Notes: a model not told the origin generated them from the sequence alone. A stretch of 40,000 nt of DNA from Desulfocapsa sp. (GCA_013792135.1 VMSP01000101.1:1-40000); one strand, 5' to 3'; shown: positions 8,088 through 17,963, counted from the stretch's first letter. Program-made: numbers and translations.

Positions 8088-10044
8088 TCATTTGGATGTC
8101 CGTTTTGGCGAGAAACACCTCTTTAAGGATATCTCTCAGCGGGTCCATGCCGGTGACCGGGTCGGCCTGGTCGGGGTCAACGGGGCCGGCAAATCAACCC
8201 TGCTCAAGATCATGGCCGGAGTTTCTGCCTGTGATGACGGGGTGATTACCAAATCCAAACATTTTTCCGTGGGCTATCTACCTCAGGAGAGTAGCGCCTT
8301 GGTCTCGGATAACACCTTGTATCAGGAGGCAGAGAGTGCCTTTGATGAAATTCTGACCCTGCAGCAGGAGGCGGAGTTCCTCCATGATCAGTTGGCGGAG
8401 ATGACTGACCATAATTCTGAACTCTTTAATGCCATGATTGAGCGGCAGGGGGAGTTGCAGCATCAACTGGAAGGGCATGATGTCTATACCATTCGGGCCA
8501 GGGTGGAAAAAGTACTGTTGGGCCTCGGCTTTAAGCAGACGGACATGGATGCTCCGGTGACCAGTTTTTCCGGAGGTTGGGTCATGCGCCTGATGCTGGC
8601 CAAAATGCTGCTGGTGTCGCCTTCGCTGCTGCTCCTTGATGAACCGACCAATCATCTTGATCTGGAATCTCTGACCTGGGTGGAGGATTTTTTTCGCTCC
8701 TGTCAGGGGGCGATGGTGATTATTTCCCATGACCGGACCTTCCTTGACAAGATAACCAAGACAACCTGGGAGTTGAGTATGGGCAGGCTGTCGGTATATA
8801 AAGGAAACTACTCCTATTATATCAAGGAAAAGGCAGAGCGGCGGATTATTGAAAAGGGGGCCTATGATAATCAGCAGGCCAAGATCAAGCAGACCATGCG
8901 TTTTGTTGAGCGTTTCCGGGCCAAATCCACCAAGGCCAAACAGGTGCAGAGCCGAGTGAAGCAGCTTGACAAGATAGACATGATTGAGCTCTCCGACGAT
9001 GAACAGCAGATTCGATTCACCTTTCCTCCCGCCCCCCCCTCTGGTCGTGATGTGCTGCAGATCGAGGGCTTGAGCAAAAGCTATCAGGGACGACAGATCT
9101 TCTCTGATGTGAACCTGCAGCTGCAGCGGGGGGACAAGGTGGCAGTGGTTGGGGTTAATGGTGCTGGTAAGTCAACTCTGGTCAAGATCATCGGTGGTCA
9201 GCTGGAGTATGACGCGGGGGAGATCAAGCTGGGCCATAATGTACAGCTTTCCTATTTTGGCCAGCATCAGGCCCAGGAGTTGTCTCCCACTCTCTCTGCC
9301 TTGGAGACTATGGCTTTGAGTGGAGCCGATCTGACCATCACCAGGGTGCGTTCTTTGCTGGGGGCCTTTCTCTTCAGGGGGGAGGAGGTAGACAAGAAGG
9401 TGGCAGTGCTTTCCGGAGGTGAAAAGAGTCGCTTGGCCTTGGCCAAGATGATCGCCAAACCCGCTAATCTGATGCTTCTTGATGAGCCGACCAACCATCT
9501 GGATATAAGTTCCCAGGAGGTGCTGCAGGAGGCCATGGCCCAGTATGATGGCTGTATCGTTGTGGTCTCGCATAACCGCTATTTCCTCGACAGTTTCATC
9601 AATAAGGTGTTGCTGGTCAAAGATGGTCAGGTGGCCCTCTATGAGGGGAATGTGACCGAATATCTGCGCAAGGCAGCCCTGGAAGACGAGGAAAAGAAGA
9701 GCCCTGTACTTGAGACTATAGTGTCTGCCGATGCAAGCGGCGTTGAACATTCGCGGGAATCGAAGAAGGAAAAGCGGCAGCAGGAGGCCCAGGAACGCAA
9801 GGAGCGTGGCCGGAAGCTTGCACCTTGGAAAAAGAAGGAAGAAGAGGCGGAAAAACAGGTTGCAAGCCTGGAGGTTCGCAAGGAAGAACTGGAGGCCCTG
9901 ATGGCCAATCCTGACCTCTATAGTGATGAGGAGGCCTGGGCCAGGACCAGCAAGGAGTACGATCAATGTAAAAGTCATCTTGAGCGTTGGTATTCTCAAT
10001 GGGAAGAGGCGCAGGAGGAGATTGAGGCCATTGAGGCTGATTGA
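8074..10044 (+). CDS. ABC-F family ATPase (Uup/YheS type)
   Basis: This 656-residue soluble protein has two ATP-binding domains and no membrane segments. Walker A is GVNGAGKST in both (about residues 34-42 and 359-367). The signatures are SFSGGWVMRLMLAKML and LSGGEKSRLALAKMI, and both Walker B motifs are followed by EPTNHLDL or EPTNHLDI. An interdomain linker at about 240-330 carries basic residues, as expected for the ribosome-contacting arm. The C-terminal 90 residues form a charged coiled coil, resembling the Uup/YheS C-terminal domain. ABC-F proteins of this type act on the ribosome or on DNA/RNA branched structures; which applies here is unknown. GAGGA is spaced 10 nt before the ATG, inside the end of the radical SAM gene. 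Confidence 0.93.
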   Translation: MLSVNHLDVRFGEKHLFKDISQRVHAGDRVGLVGVNGAGKSTLLKIMAGVSACDDGVITKSKHFSVGYLPQESSALVSDNTLYQEAESAFDEILTLQQEAEFLHDQLAEMTDHNSELFNAMIERQGELQHQLEGHDVYTIRARVEKVLLGLGFKQTDMDAPVTSFSGGWVMRLMLAKMLLVSPSLLLLDEPTNHLDLESLTWVEDFFRSCQGAMVIISHDRTFLDKITKTTWELSMGRLSVYKGNYSYYIKEKAERRIIEKGAYDNQQAKIKQTMRFVERFRAKSTKAKQVQSRVKQLDKIDMIELSDDEQQIRFTFPPAPPSGRDVLQIEGLSKSYQGRQIFSDVNLQLQRGDKVAVVGVNGAGKSTLVKIIGGQLEYDAGEIKLGHNVQLSYFGQHQAQELSPTLSALETMALSGADLTITRVRSLLGAFLFRGEEVDKKVAVLSGGEKSRLALAKMIAKPANLMLLDEPTNHLDISSQEVLQEAMAQYDGCIVVVSHNRYFLDSFINKVLLVKDGQVALYEGNVTEYLRKAALEDEEKKSPVLETIVSADASGVEHSRESKKEKRQQEAQERKERGRKLAPWKKKEEEAEKQVASLEVRKEELEALMANPDLYSDEEAWARTSKEYDQCKSHLERWYSQWEEAQEEIEAIEAD

Positions 10045-10144
10045 CCCTCTGAGCTCTGTTACGAAAACAAGCCTTTTCTCTTTTCCTCGGCCATTATTTT
10101 TATCTGCCGAGATTCGTTGCTAATCAGAAACGGGAGTGAAGCGT

Positions 10145-11884
10145 ATGAAAAAACTGATAGTGGCTGTTCTTGCATGGAATGTAATCAGTGCTGTAAATGC
10201 ACTGGCATGTACGACCCTGCTCGTTACCAAGGAAGCATCGAAGGATGGTTCGGTAATGGTTGGACATTCCGACGATAGTGAGCTCTTTGATCAGCGTTTG
10301 GTGCAAGTTCCTGCTGCCGACCATAAGCCAGGTTCGCTCCGGCCTGTCTATTATGATGCGTCGGCAATTGGGGACAAACCTCAGTATCATACGTATGAAC
10401 TCCGCCGCTATGTCGGTACCGATCGGGGCCCTGTCTATGATGAACCTGATCGTCCTCAAAGTATTCCTCTCGGCTATATTCCACAGGTTGAACATACCTA
10501 TTCCTATTTTGAGGGTTCGTATGCCATTATGAATGAACATCAGGTGATGTTCGGCGAATGTACCGATGGCACCAAGTTGCAACCAGACCCGGTTCCGGGC
10601 AAGCTTATTTTCTACAGTGCGGAGTTAAGCCGTGTGGCTGCCGAACGGTGCACAACGGCCAGGCAGGCGGTTGAGTTGATTGGCTCTCTTATAGAAACCT
10701 ACGGCTACTATGGAACCGGCGAAACTCTACCCATTGGCGACACCAAGGAGGGATGGGTCATAGAAATGGCTCCCAGTCCGGAAGGGACGGGTGGGCTTTG
10801 GGTGGCCAAAAAAGTTCCAGAGGGAGAAGTGTTTTTTGCCGCCAATGAACTGCGTATCCGGGAAATTGACCCTGGTGATCCTAATACGCTTTACAGCAAG
10901 GACCTCCATGCAATAGCCCAGAAGCATGGATGGTGGAAGCCGGAGGATGGCAAACTTGATTGGCTACGGACAGTGAGCTTGGGTGAGTACAGTCATCCTT
11001 ACTATTCGTTGCGGAGGGTGTGGCGACTGCAATCACGGGTTGCACCATCCAAGGCGCAATCACCCTGGGTCAAAAACGGTTTTACCAAGAAGTTTCCTTT
11101 TAGTATCAAACCGGACCAAAAGCTGAGTGCTCGTGATGTCATGGGTCTGTATCGTGATTATTACCAGGGTACCGAATTTGATCTATCGAAGGGGGTAACT
11201 GCAGGACCGTTCGGCAGCCCCTATCGTTATCCTGGTCCCATGGATGCAGGTGGAAGCGATACCGGCGATCCGAATGCCAAATTGAAAGGTGGATGGGAAC
11301 GGCCGATTTCTATTTTCCGTTGTGGATTCAGTTATATCTGTCAGGCCCGCGACTGGCTGCCCGATCCCATTGGCGGTCTGCTCTGGTTTGGCCCGGATGA
11401 ACCGATGAGCACTGCCTATGTCCCATTTTATGTGGGGGTTACGCGTATTGCCAAACCCTATTATACTGTTGATACAACTGCCTTCAGTCAGGATAGTGCC
11501 TGGTGGGCGTTTAATTTCGTGGCCAATTGGGCCGGCTTGAAATACAGTTATATTATTAAGGATATACAGCAAAAACAGGACGAGATCGAGTTGGCAGCCT
11601 TGTTTTCAATCGAGGAAATGGATAAACAGGCTGTGGCCCTGTATAAACAGGATCCCGCTAAGGTCCCGCCTTTGCTCACCGAATATTGTGAGACCCAGGC
11701 CAATCAGGTTGTGAAGGATTGGTGGAAGCTGGCCTGGGAACTCGTTGCCCGATATGATGACGGGTATGTCAATGCTCCGGAGAAAATGGCACAGGAAGTA
11801 GGCTATCCAAAAGAGTGGTATGAAAAGTCAGAATGGTCGAATGGACCTAAATCATACAAGAAATTGAAAAGTATTGAGCGATGA
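10145..11884 (+). CDS. Secreted C69 family dipeptidase
   Basis: The 579-residue protein begins with a signal peptide of about 21 residues ending NALA. Cys22 immediately follows, in CTTLLVTKEASKDGSVMVGHSDD. In peptidase family C69 (PepD-like N-terminal-nucleophile hydrolases) this Cys becomes the catalytic N-terminus after processing, and the GxxxxxxNSD/HSDD pattern is characteristic. The body includes NEHQVMFGECT, a typical family block. Expected activity is hydrolysis of dipeptides, probably in the periplasm. ATG 10145 is chosen because GGGAG lies 8 nt upstream; a GTG nine bases earlier overlaps that RBS. It stands alone, followed by a terminator before nhaD. Confidence 0.88.
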   Translation: MKKLIVAVLAWNVISAVNALACTTLLVTKEASKDGSVMVGHSDDSELFDQRLVQVPAADHKPGSLRPVYYDASAIGDKPQYHTYELRRYVGTDRGPVYDEPDRPQSIPLGYIPQVEHTYSYFEGSYAIMNEHQVMFGECTDGTKLQPDPVPGKLIFYSAELSRVAAERCTTARQAVELIGSLIETYGYYGTGETLPIGDTKEGWVIEMAPSPEGTGGLWVAKKVPEGEVFFAANELRIREIDPGDPNTLYSKDLHAIAQKHGWWKPEDGKLDWLRTVSLGEYSHPYYSLRRVWRLQSRVAPSKAQSPWVKNGFTKKFPFSIKPDQKLSARDVMGLYRDYYQGTEFDLSKGVTAGPFGSPYRYPGPMDAGGSDTGDPNAKLKGGWERPISIFRCGFSYICQARDWLPDPIGGLLWFGPDEPMSTAYVPFYVGVTRIAKPYYTVDTTAFSQDSAWWAFNFVANWAGLKYSYIIKDIQQKQDEIELAALFSIEEMDKQAVALYKQDPAKVPPLLTEYCETQANQVVKDWWKLAWELVARYDDGYVNAPEKMAQEVGYPKEWYEKSEWSNGPKSYKKLKSIER

Positions 11885-12172
11885 TCCTCTGCTCGGGGGC
11901 TGTTTCAGAGTATCGAAATAGCTAGCCCCTGAATAATCGTTCTAAATCTGGGTCTTTTGCAAAAATCATAACAGCTATATATCATTCTGACTGGCAGGGA
12001 GAGCTGTTTCTCCATGTTGAATTTCAGGAAACATTATTAAGATCTCTTTCGTTGATTAAGATGACAAGATTATAGATTTCAAGATTTTTTCAAGAAGTGA
12101 TCTGGCCTTTTATGGGCAAGGCCGTTTTGAGGGCCATGCACTCTCCCCCCCCTTTCCCTCCGTAAATTTCGC
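11885..12172 (+). other. Gene-free spacer between C69 dipeptidase and nhaD
   Basis: No credible ORF is visible. A CGGGGGCT / AGCCCCTG inverted repeat (11894-11901 with 11934-11941) follows the dipeptidase stop closely but has no T-run, so it may be an mRNA-end stabilising hairpin rather than a terminator. The rest is unremarkable AT-rich DNA up to the terminator at 12173. Confidence 0.4.
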
Positions 12173-12228
12173 ACCGCCTGTTGTGATGATATTTTTTCTT
12201 GTCATGATCCCGCAGGCGGTTTTTTTTT
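12173..12228 (+). terminator. Intrinsic terminator upstream of nhaD
   Basis: ACCGCCTG (12173-12180) pairs with CAGGCGGT (12213-12220) and is followed by a run of nine T. The 32-nt loop is long, but the GC-rich stem and T-tract are convincing. It would stop transcription from the dipeptidase side before nhaD. Confidence 0.7.
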
Positions 12229-12279
12229 GTGGATGAAAAAAGTGCGTGCGTGTAGAAAATGGCAACTATCTCTCTAAGA

Positions 12280-12285
12280 TATAAT
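12280..12285 (+). promoter_or_regulatory. Possible -10 box for nhaD
   Basis: A perfect TATAAT lies 39 bp before the nhaD GTG start and downstream of the terminator. No good -35 hexamer is found at 16-18 bp spacing, so this is only a candidate. Confidence 0.35.
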
Positions 12286-12323
12286 CAACCTGTTTTGCAC
12301 CTTAAAGTCGAGGAAAACTCATC

Positions 12324-13287
12324 GTGAAGCGACTCGTCCTCCCTGTTACTGGTGGCGTTTTCTACCTGGATTCAATTACCGATCCAGGCCTTTGCTGCTG
12401 AATCCGCCCACGGTAGCAATCTGGATCTTACCACCCATGGTATCGGCTATGCCTCCCCGGCCATTTTTGTCGTGGCCTATCTTCTGATCATGGGTGAGGA
12501 GTTCATTAATCTCCGCAAATAAAAGCCGGTGCTACTGGCTGCCGGCCTAATCTGGGGGATGATCGGGTATCTCTATACCGCCCATGGCTTGCCCCATGTT
12601 CTCGAAGAAGCTGTTCGTCACAATATCCTGGAATATGCAGAGCTCTTTCTCTTCCTGTTGACCATCTGCACGGCGGTGAGCTTTCATAACTTTCTGAACT
12701 TGCCGCCCATGATGGGTATGATGACCGGTCTTGCCTATCTGAAGTTTTTTGGTTTCTATCTCAAGAATACCCATAAGAAGGCGGGTGAGTCCATCAGAAA
12801 ACGAAACTCGGACGCGAATGAACAGCTTGGTGATACTGTCGCTTTTGATGTTTTTAAGCATATTGCCCCGGCTGAGTGGGATACCTTAATGTTCTTCTAC
12901 GGTGTTATCCTCTGCGTCGGTGGTCTCGGTTTCATCGGCTATCTGGCTCTGGCTTCGCAGACCATGTACACTGGATGGGGTGCCACCTCGGCCAATATTA
13001 CGGTGGGTATTTTGTCAGCTATTGTTGATAATATCCCGGTGATGTTTGCTGTGCTCACCATGATGCCGGATATGTCTGAAGGCCAGTGGCTACTGGTCAC
13101 CATGACCGCCGGTGTCGGCGGAAGCTTGCTCTCTATTGGTTCCGCGGCCGGGGTCGGCCTTATGGGGCAGGCCCGAGGCATGTACACCTTATTTGGTCAT
13201 CTGAAATGGACCCCGGTGATTGCCCTTGGATATGCTGCCAGCATCTATGTCCATTTCCTGATTAACAGCAGACTGTTTGTTCGGTAA
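12324..13287 (+). pseudogene. nhaD: Na+/H+ antiporter NhaD, triply disrupted
   Basis: The translation resembles NhaD throughout, but three lesions break it. First, the GTG start at 12324 (GAGGA 9 nt upstream) reads VKRLVLPVT, and the frame is lost at about 12345-12352. The signal-peptide-like continuation STWIQLPIQAFAAE and all later parts are in another frame. Second, that frame ends at TAA 12520-12522 (LINLRK-stop-KPVLLAAG in effect), where homologues read through. Third, LEYAELFLFLL at about 12630-12660 joins directly to TICTAVSFHNFLNLPP. This skips the roughly 120-130 residue core that in intact NhaD includes the conserved Asn/Asp ion-site helices, and both ends of the gap encode an LFLL motif. 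The rest, through the C-terminal GHLKWTPVI helix region, is recognisable. It cannot make a functional antiporter. Confidence 0.85.
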
Positions 13288-13736
13288 GTTGTTGTCAAAA
13301 AAATAACGGTAACATTGCAGCACCGTAACATTCCCCTAACCGGTGCCAGGTTGAACTTTTGACTTCTGAACTGTGTTAAAAAAAACTTGCCTCTTTTTCA
13401 CATTTCGGAGTAGTTTGTTTTGTCTGATGCTCTCAATGACTGCAGTTTTTTTTCAGCGTTTCCCGGGTTGATAATACTGAAGGTACCGGGGATAAAGGGC
13501 AAGAGTGTTTTTTGTTCAGGAATTATGATTTTCATAGTTAGACCTTTCAGATTGTTTTTCTGTGCTGGCTTTTCTTCATGAAGAATTTTTCAGAAAGATG
13601 TCAGTTGGTCTGTATGATTTCTTGTGGTATCAGGAAAAATAGTACCTTCTTTGGAAGCAAGTACTGATCATGTTGTAACTCACTGCGGGTGTAATATCTG
13701 CATACCCTGTTCACGTCTTCGTACATGGAATTTATT
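13288..13736 (+). other. Gene-free spacer after nhaD pseudogene
   Basis: No ORF or RNA gene is recognised in about 450 bp. A short GCACCG / CGGTGC hairpin (13320-13325 with 13341-13346) lies 33 bp past the nhaD stop and could be a weak terminator, though no T-run follows. The region just upstream of the next gene is AT-rich and may hold a promoter, but no well-spaced -35/-10 pair is evident. Confidence 0.4.
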
Positions 13737-15446
13737 ATGAAAATTTATTTATTGTCTCGTCTCTCTTTCGTCTCTGTCTTTTTTTCTTTATTGTTGTCTT
13801 TTACGACGGCTCATGCTGTCGAGAAGCATTCTGTGGTAGCCTTTCTACCTTTTACGGTGAATGCTTCGAAGGATATGTCCTATCTTCGTGATGGCTTGGG
13901 CGAGATGCTCGCCAGTCGTTTGTCTGCCGAGGCCGGTGTTGTGGCTGTTGATAAAAGAACAGTGGATGCCGTTCTGGGTACTGGGGGCAAGCCTGACCCG
14001 AAGCAGTTGGAAGTTCTGGCTGCAAAGATGGGGGCGGATTATCTTCTCTATGGGAGTGTTACCTCTCTTGGCGGGGGAATGAGTTTTGATGCCCGGGTAT
14101 ATTCAGTGGCAGCAAAGAGCAGTGAAACCTTTTACGCTACGGCTGCCAAGGAAGGGGACGTGATGACGGCCATTGATGGCCTCGCCTGGGGGGTTCTGGA
14201 AAAAACCTTCGGGAAAAAACGACCAGGCAGTGTCGCTGTTCCGCAGGCTGCTGTTGGTAGTGCGGAGTCAGCGGCCCTGCAGACAGCCCATCCGGATCGT
14301 ACCTTCAGGGCCACAGCCGGTTTTGGGAATTCGTCTCTGCTTTGGAGTGAAGGGGCCAGCCAATTTTTCAAGACCCGCAATGTGCCGTTATCGTTGGAAG
14401 GAATCGCCATCGGTGATGTCGATGGCGATGGCGTAATGGAGGTGGTTATGGCTGATCGAGAGAAAGTGGTGGTCTATAAACTAAATGCGGGACGTCTTGC
14501 AGAGTTTGCCCAGATTAAACTCCTTGTCCGTTATAAGATTCATGCGGTGAATGTGGCCGACCTGAATGGGAATGGCAAGGCGGAGATCTACATCAGCGCC
14601 GCTGATACTGCTATGCCTGGTTCAATGGGTGTGGAATGGGACGGGAAGGAGATGGTAACCCTTTTTGAAGACGCCCGCTATTATATCCGTCCGGTCAAGG
14701 TGCCAGGACTCGGTGTGGTTCTGGCTGGACAGAAGGCCGGATCTGAGGGTGTGGCCATTAGTGGTCCCATCTATATCCTGACCCGCGATGGTGCTCAACT
14801 TGTTGGAGAGGAACGTCTTCCCGTGCCTTCCGGGGTGAATCTCTTTAATTTTTCGTTTGCGGATCTTGACGGTGATGGCGAGTGGGAGGTTGTGGCTCTT
14901 GATCAGTGGAATAAATTGCTGGTGATGAAACAGAGCGGCAAGCTGCTGTGGAAGAGTGAAGAGCGTTATGGCGCCACCAAACGTTATATTGGTGGAAAAT
15001 CCGCCATGCAGATGACGCAGCAGACCGGTGCCAGAAGGGGTGCGACTAAGATGGTTGATGGTTCGACGGATATTCTTTTTGAGGAAGTGTATATCCCTTC
15101 ACGGATACTGGTGACTGATGTTGACGGGGATGGTATTGATGACATAATAGTGAATGCCAATACGGCCACATGGACAAGTCTGGTCCGCAGTAGTCAGGTT
15201 TTTCAGTCGGGGACTATGCTCGGGCTGAAGTGGAATGGTGTGGGGCTCCAGGAGCTCTGGCGGACCAGAAAGGTTGGTGGATATGTGGTCGATTATGATG
15301 CCCGTTCCAATCATCTTCCGCTGAAGGATGGTGTTGAAGAGCTGTCTGTCGGTGTAGTTGCCCAAGGGAGTCTTGGTGATCTGCTGACAGCCGATGAATC
15401 GATGCTGCTGGTTTATCCTCTGCAGTTTAAGGCACAGGAACAGTAA
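13737..15446 (+). CDS. Exported TolB-like N-domain protein with FG-GAP/VCBS-type repeats
   Basis: The product has a signal peptide (residues 1 to about 28, ending TTAHA). A TolB/CsgG-like amino-terminal domain follows (about 30-160), recognisable by VVAFLPFTVNAS, the GLGEMLASRLS helix and GADYLLYGSVTSLG. The C-terminal two thirds carry several Asp-rich FG-GAP/VCBS-like repeats: IGDVDGDGVMEVVM, VADLNGNGKAEIYIS, FADLDGDGEWEVVAL and TDVDGDGIDDIIVNA. These are typical calcium-binding blades of a beta-propeller. The location should be periplasmic or cell-surface; the function is unknown, and such proteins recur in Desulfobacterota. ATG 13737 is preferred; ATG 13725 in the same frame lacks an RBS and lengthens the signal sequence by four residues. 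Confidence 0.8.
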   Translation: MKIYLLSRLSFVSVFFSLLLSFTTAHAVEKHSVVAFLPFTVNASKDMSYLRDGLGEMLASRLSAEAGVVAVDKRTVDAVLGTGGKPDPKQLEVLAAKMGADYLLYGSVTSLGGGMSFDARVYSVAAKSSETFYATAAKEGDVMTAIDGLAWGVLEKTFGKKRPGSVAVPQAAVGSAESAALQTAHPDRTFRATAGFGNSSLLWSEGASQFFKTRNVPLSLEGIAIGDVDGDGVMEVVMADREKVVVYKLNAGRLAEFAQIKLLVRYKIHAVNVADLNGNGKAEIYISAADTAMPGSMGVEWDGKEMVTLFEDARYYIRPVKVPGLGVVLAGQKAGSEGVAISGPIYILTRDGAQLVGEERLPVPSGVNLFNFSFADLDGDGEWEVVALDQWNKLLVMKQSGKLLWKSEERYGATKRYIGGKSAMQMTQQTGARRGATKMVDGSTDILFEEVYIPSRILVTDVDGDGIDDIIVNANTATWTSLVRSSQVFQSGTMLGLKWNGVGLQELWRTRKVGGYVVDYDARSNHLPLKDGVEELSVGVVAQGSLGDLLTADESMLLVYPLQFKAQEQ

Positions 15447-15509
15447 ACTGTATTGATTGTTTTTTTGTAATTATAGACTTACTTTTTTATAAAAAGCTCA
15501 GGAGTTAAC

Positions 15510-17318
15510 GTGACGGAAAAAATAGATAATCCTCTTTGGATGTCCGGAAATGAGGCCATTGCCCTGGCAGCGTATGAGGCTGGGGTCAAGGTTGCGTCCG
15601 GCTATCCCGGCACCCCATCTACTGAGATTCTTGAGAATCTTTCGCGCTATGAGGGTGTGTATACCGAGTGGGCGCCCAATGAAAAAGTCGGCCTTGAAGT
15701 GGCAATCGGTGCCTCTTTTGCAGGCGTCCGAGCCCTGGCCACCATGAAACATGTGGGGCTGAACGTGGCTGCTGATCCCCTCTTTACCGCCTCCTATACC
15801 GGAGTACGGGGAGGATTAGTAGTGATAGTGGCCGATGATCCTGAAATGCATTCTTCCCAGAATGAGCAGGACAGCCGGAATTATGCCTTCGCCGCCAAGC
15901 TGCCCATGCTGGAGCCATCTGATCCTGCGGAAGCCAAGGAACTGCTGAAACTGGCTTTTGCTATCAGCGAGGAGTATGATACCCCGGTCCTTTTTCGAAT
16001 CACGACTCGCATTGCTCATGTCAAAGGGGTGATCACAAAAGGGGAGATGCTGAGCTCTTTAGTCACCCCTGGAATTGAAAAGATGCCGGCCAAGTTTGTC
16101 ATGCTGCCTGGTAATGCCCGTGCTCGTCGGGTGGTAGTGGAAGAACGAATGCGCCTTCTGCGTGAGATGGCTGAGAACGCACCGTTTAACGTGGTGGAAG
16201 CGGGTGATTCCCGCCGTGGTTTTATTACCTCCAGTGTCTCCTACCTCTATGTAAAAGCTTCCTTTCCCGACGCAGCTGTACTCAAACTTGGTATGTGCTG
16301 GCCCCTGCCGGAACTTATGATTCGTGATTTCGCCAAGAGCGTTGATCAGTTGTATGTTGTGGAAGAACTCGATCCTTTTCTGGAGCTGCATATCAGGGCT
16401 ATGGGGATTGCCTGTCATGGGAAGGATCTGATTCCCAGCCAGGGAGAGCTGAACACCGCCATTGTTCGTAAAGCCATTGACCCCACCTCAGTTGCTGAAC
16501 TTTTCGCACCGGTGGCACTGCCCATGCGTCCGCCCAATATGTGTGCAGGCTGTCCGCATCGGGGCATCTTTTACAACCTGTCGCGGATGAAGGTTTTTGT
16601 CTCAGGAGATATCGGCTGCTATACCCTGGGTTTTCTGCCGCCCCTTTCGGCTATGGACTCCTGCGTCTGTATGGGAGCATCGGTGGGGATTGCCCACGGT
16701 ATGGCAAAGGCCCTCGGTGATGATGCTAAGGGGAAGGTTGTGTCGGTTATTGGTGACTCCACTTTTATCCATACCGGTTTGTCCGGCCTGATCAATACCG
16801 TTTATAATGGTTCCAGTTCCTTGTTGATCATTCTCGATAACCGAATCACGGCTATGACTGGTCAGCAGAACAACCCTGCTTCCGGGTGTAATATTAAAGG
16901 TGAGGCGGCCAACGCCATTGATCTTGAAGCCCTGTGTCGGGCGGTCGGGGTCAAACATGTGGATGTTGTTAATCCCCATGATATCAATGGTTGTCGTAAG
17001 GTTCTTAATAAGGCACTGGAATGTGATGAGGTCTCGGTGGTGATTGCCAGGGCACCTTGTGTGCTCTTGCCCGAGATGAAAAAGGCCGCAAATATTCCTT
17101 ATCGTACCCTGGTGGCCAGTTGCACTGGTTGTATGGCCTGTGTTCGGCTTGGCTGCCCTGCTATCAGTTGGAACCCCGTGAGTCCTGAAAAGGCAAAATC
17201 TCTTGGGTACAAAGAAAAGCAGAAAGGTTTTGCCTTGATTAATGAGGTGCAGTGTAACGGTTGCGGCCAGTGTCAGGCGCTCTGTAAATTCGACGCCATC
17301 GTCAGGCAGGAGGCATAG
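15510..17318 (+). CDS. iorA: Indolepyruvate:ferredoxin oxidoreductase, alpha subunit
   Basis: This 602-residue subunit carries out the thiamine-diphosphate-dependent oxidative decarboxylation of aryl-pyruvates to aryl-acetyl-CoA, passing electrons to ferredoxin. The N-terminal pyrimidine-binding domain starts with GNEAIALAAYEAGVKVASGYPGTPSTE. The TPP-binding region is GDIGCYTLGFL ... GASVGIAHGMAKAL ... VIGDSTFIHTGL at about 375-440. Two C-terminal [4Fe-4S] ferredoxin motifs are present: CTGCMACVRLGCP and CNGCGQCQALC. Length and order match IorA. The start is GTG 15510 with AGGAG 5 nt upstream. iorB follows after 2 bp. The surrounding aromatic-acid ligases and amino-acid importer fit catabolism of aromatic amino acids. 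Confidence 0.97.
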   Translation: MTEKIDNPLWMSGNEAIALAAYEAGVKVASGYPGTPSTEILENLSRYEGVYTEWAPNEKVGLEVAIGASFAGVRALATMKHVGLNVAADPLFTASYTGVRGGLVVIVADDPEMHSSQNEQDSRNYAFAAKLPMLEPSDPAEAKELLKLAFAISEEYDTPVLFRITTRIAHVKGVITKGEMLSSLVTPGIEKMPAKFVMLPGNARARRVVVEERMRLLREMAENAPFNVVEAGDSRRGFITSSVSYLYVKASFPDAAVLKLGMCWPLPELMIRDFAKSVDQLYVVEELDPFLELHIRAMGIACHGKDLIPSQGELNTAIVRKAIDPTSVAELFAPVALPMRPPNMCAGCPHRGIFYNLSRMKVFVSGDIGCYTLGFLPPLSAMDSCVCMGASVGIAHGMAKALGDDAKGKVVSVIGDSTFIHTGLSGLINTVYNGSSSLLIILDNRITAMTGQQNNPASGCNIKGEAANAIDLEALCRAVGVKHVDVVNPHDINGCRKVLNKALECDEVSVVIARAPCVLLPEMKKAANIPYRTLVASCTGCMACVRLGCPAISWNPVSPEKAKSLGYKEKQKGFALINEVQCNGCGQCQALCKFDAIVRQEA

Positions 17319-17320
17319 GA

Positions 17321-17902
17321 ATGGGAGCGCAAGGAAATATTCTTTTTTCGGGTGTTGGCGGCCAGGGAATTCTGCTGGCAAGTGAGATCATGGCCTATGC
17401 CCTACTGGCGGCAGGGTATGACGCCAAAAAAAGTGAAGTGCATGGCATGGCCCAACGTGGCGGTTCGGTCACGGCCCAGTTGCGCTATGGTGATAAGGTC
17501 TATTCCCCTTTGATTGAGCCGGGTCGGGCCGACATCCAAGTGGCCTTTGAGATGATGGAGGCCGTTCGCTATCTGCCCTATCTCCATAAAGGGAGCACGG
17601 TGATCGTTAATACCCAGAAGATTCTGCCGCCGTCAGTGGCCACCGGTCAGACCAGCTATCCGGAAAATGTACTTGATCATATCACAGCACTTGGGATCAG
17701 GGTGGTGCTGGTTGATGCCTTCGATCTGGCGCGGGAAGTGGGTGAGGTACGAACCGCCAACGTGGTGATGGTGGGTGCAGTTTCCACTTTCCTGCCCATG
17801 GACGCTTCGGTCTATGAAGGGATTATCAGCGCCCGGGTACCGGCACGATTCCGCGATGTAAATCTGCAGGCCTTTGCCGCTGGCAGAAAGGTCAGCCAGT
17901 AA
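17321..17902 (+). CDS. iorB: Indolepyruvate:ferredoxin oxidoreductase, beta subunit
   Basis: The 193-residue protein is the gamma-domain partner of IorA (pyruvate/ketoisovalerate oxidoreductase catalytic-domain family). It shows the glycine-rich start ILFSGVGGQGILLASEI, the conserved EVHGMAQRGGSVTAQLRYG block and the PGRADIQVAFE segment, all typical of IorB. It is directly downstream of iorA (2 bp) with GGAGG before the ATG, so the two are co-translated and form the heteromeric enzyme. Confidence 0.96.
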   Translation: MGAQGNILFSGVGGQGILLASEIMAYALLAAGYDAKKSEVHGMAQRGGSVTAQLRYGDKVYSPLIEPGRADIQVAFEMMEAVRYLPYLHKGSTVIVNTQKILPPSVATGQTSYPENVLDHITALGIRVVLVDAFDLAREVGEVRTANVVMVGAVSTFLPMDASVYEGIISARVPARFRDVNLQAFAAGRKVSQ

Positions 17903-17963
17903 CTTTTACTTAGCCATCTTCTTGATGACTTTTGACATGATTATCATGGATGAGGAGTAGGTG

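Noticed and set aside
9172-9999. 275-residue minus-strand ORF with hydrophobic runs
   Set aside because: It is antisense to the ABC-F gene; the hydrophobic stretches mirror the Lys/Glu-rich coiled coil.
12173-12323. Possible Na+ or Li+ riboswitch upstream of nhaD
   Set aside because: Only a terminator-like hairpin is evident; I could not match conserved riboswitch cores, and the downstream gene is dead.
16602-17381. 259-residue minus-strand ORF
   Set aside because: It is antisense to iorA/iorB and has no family features.
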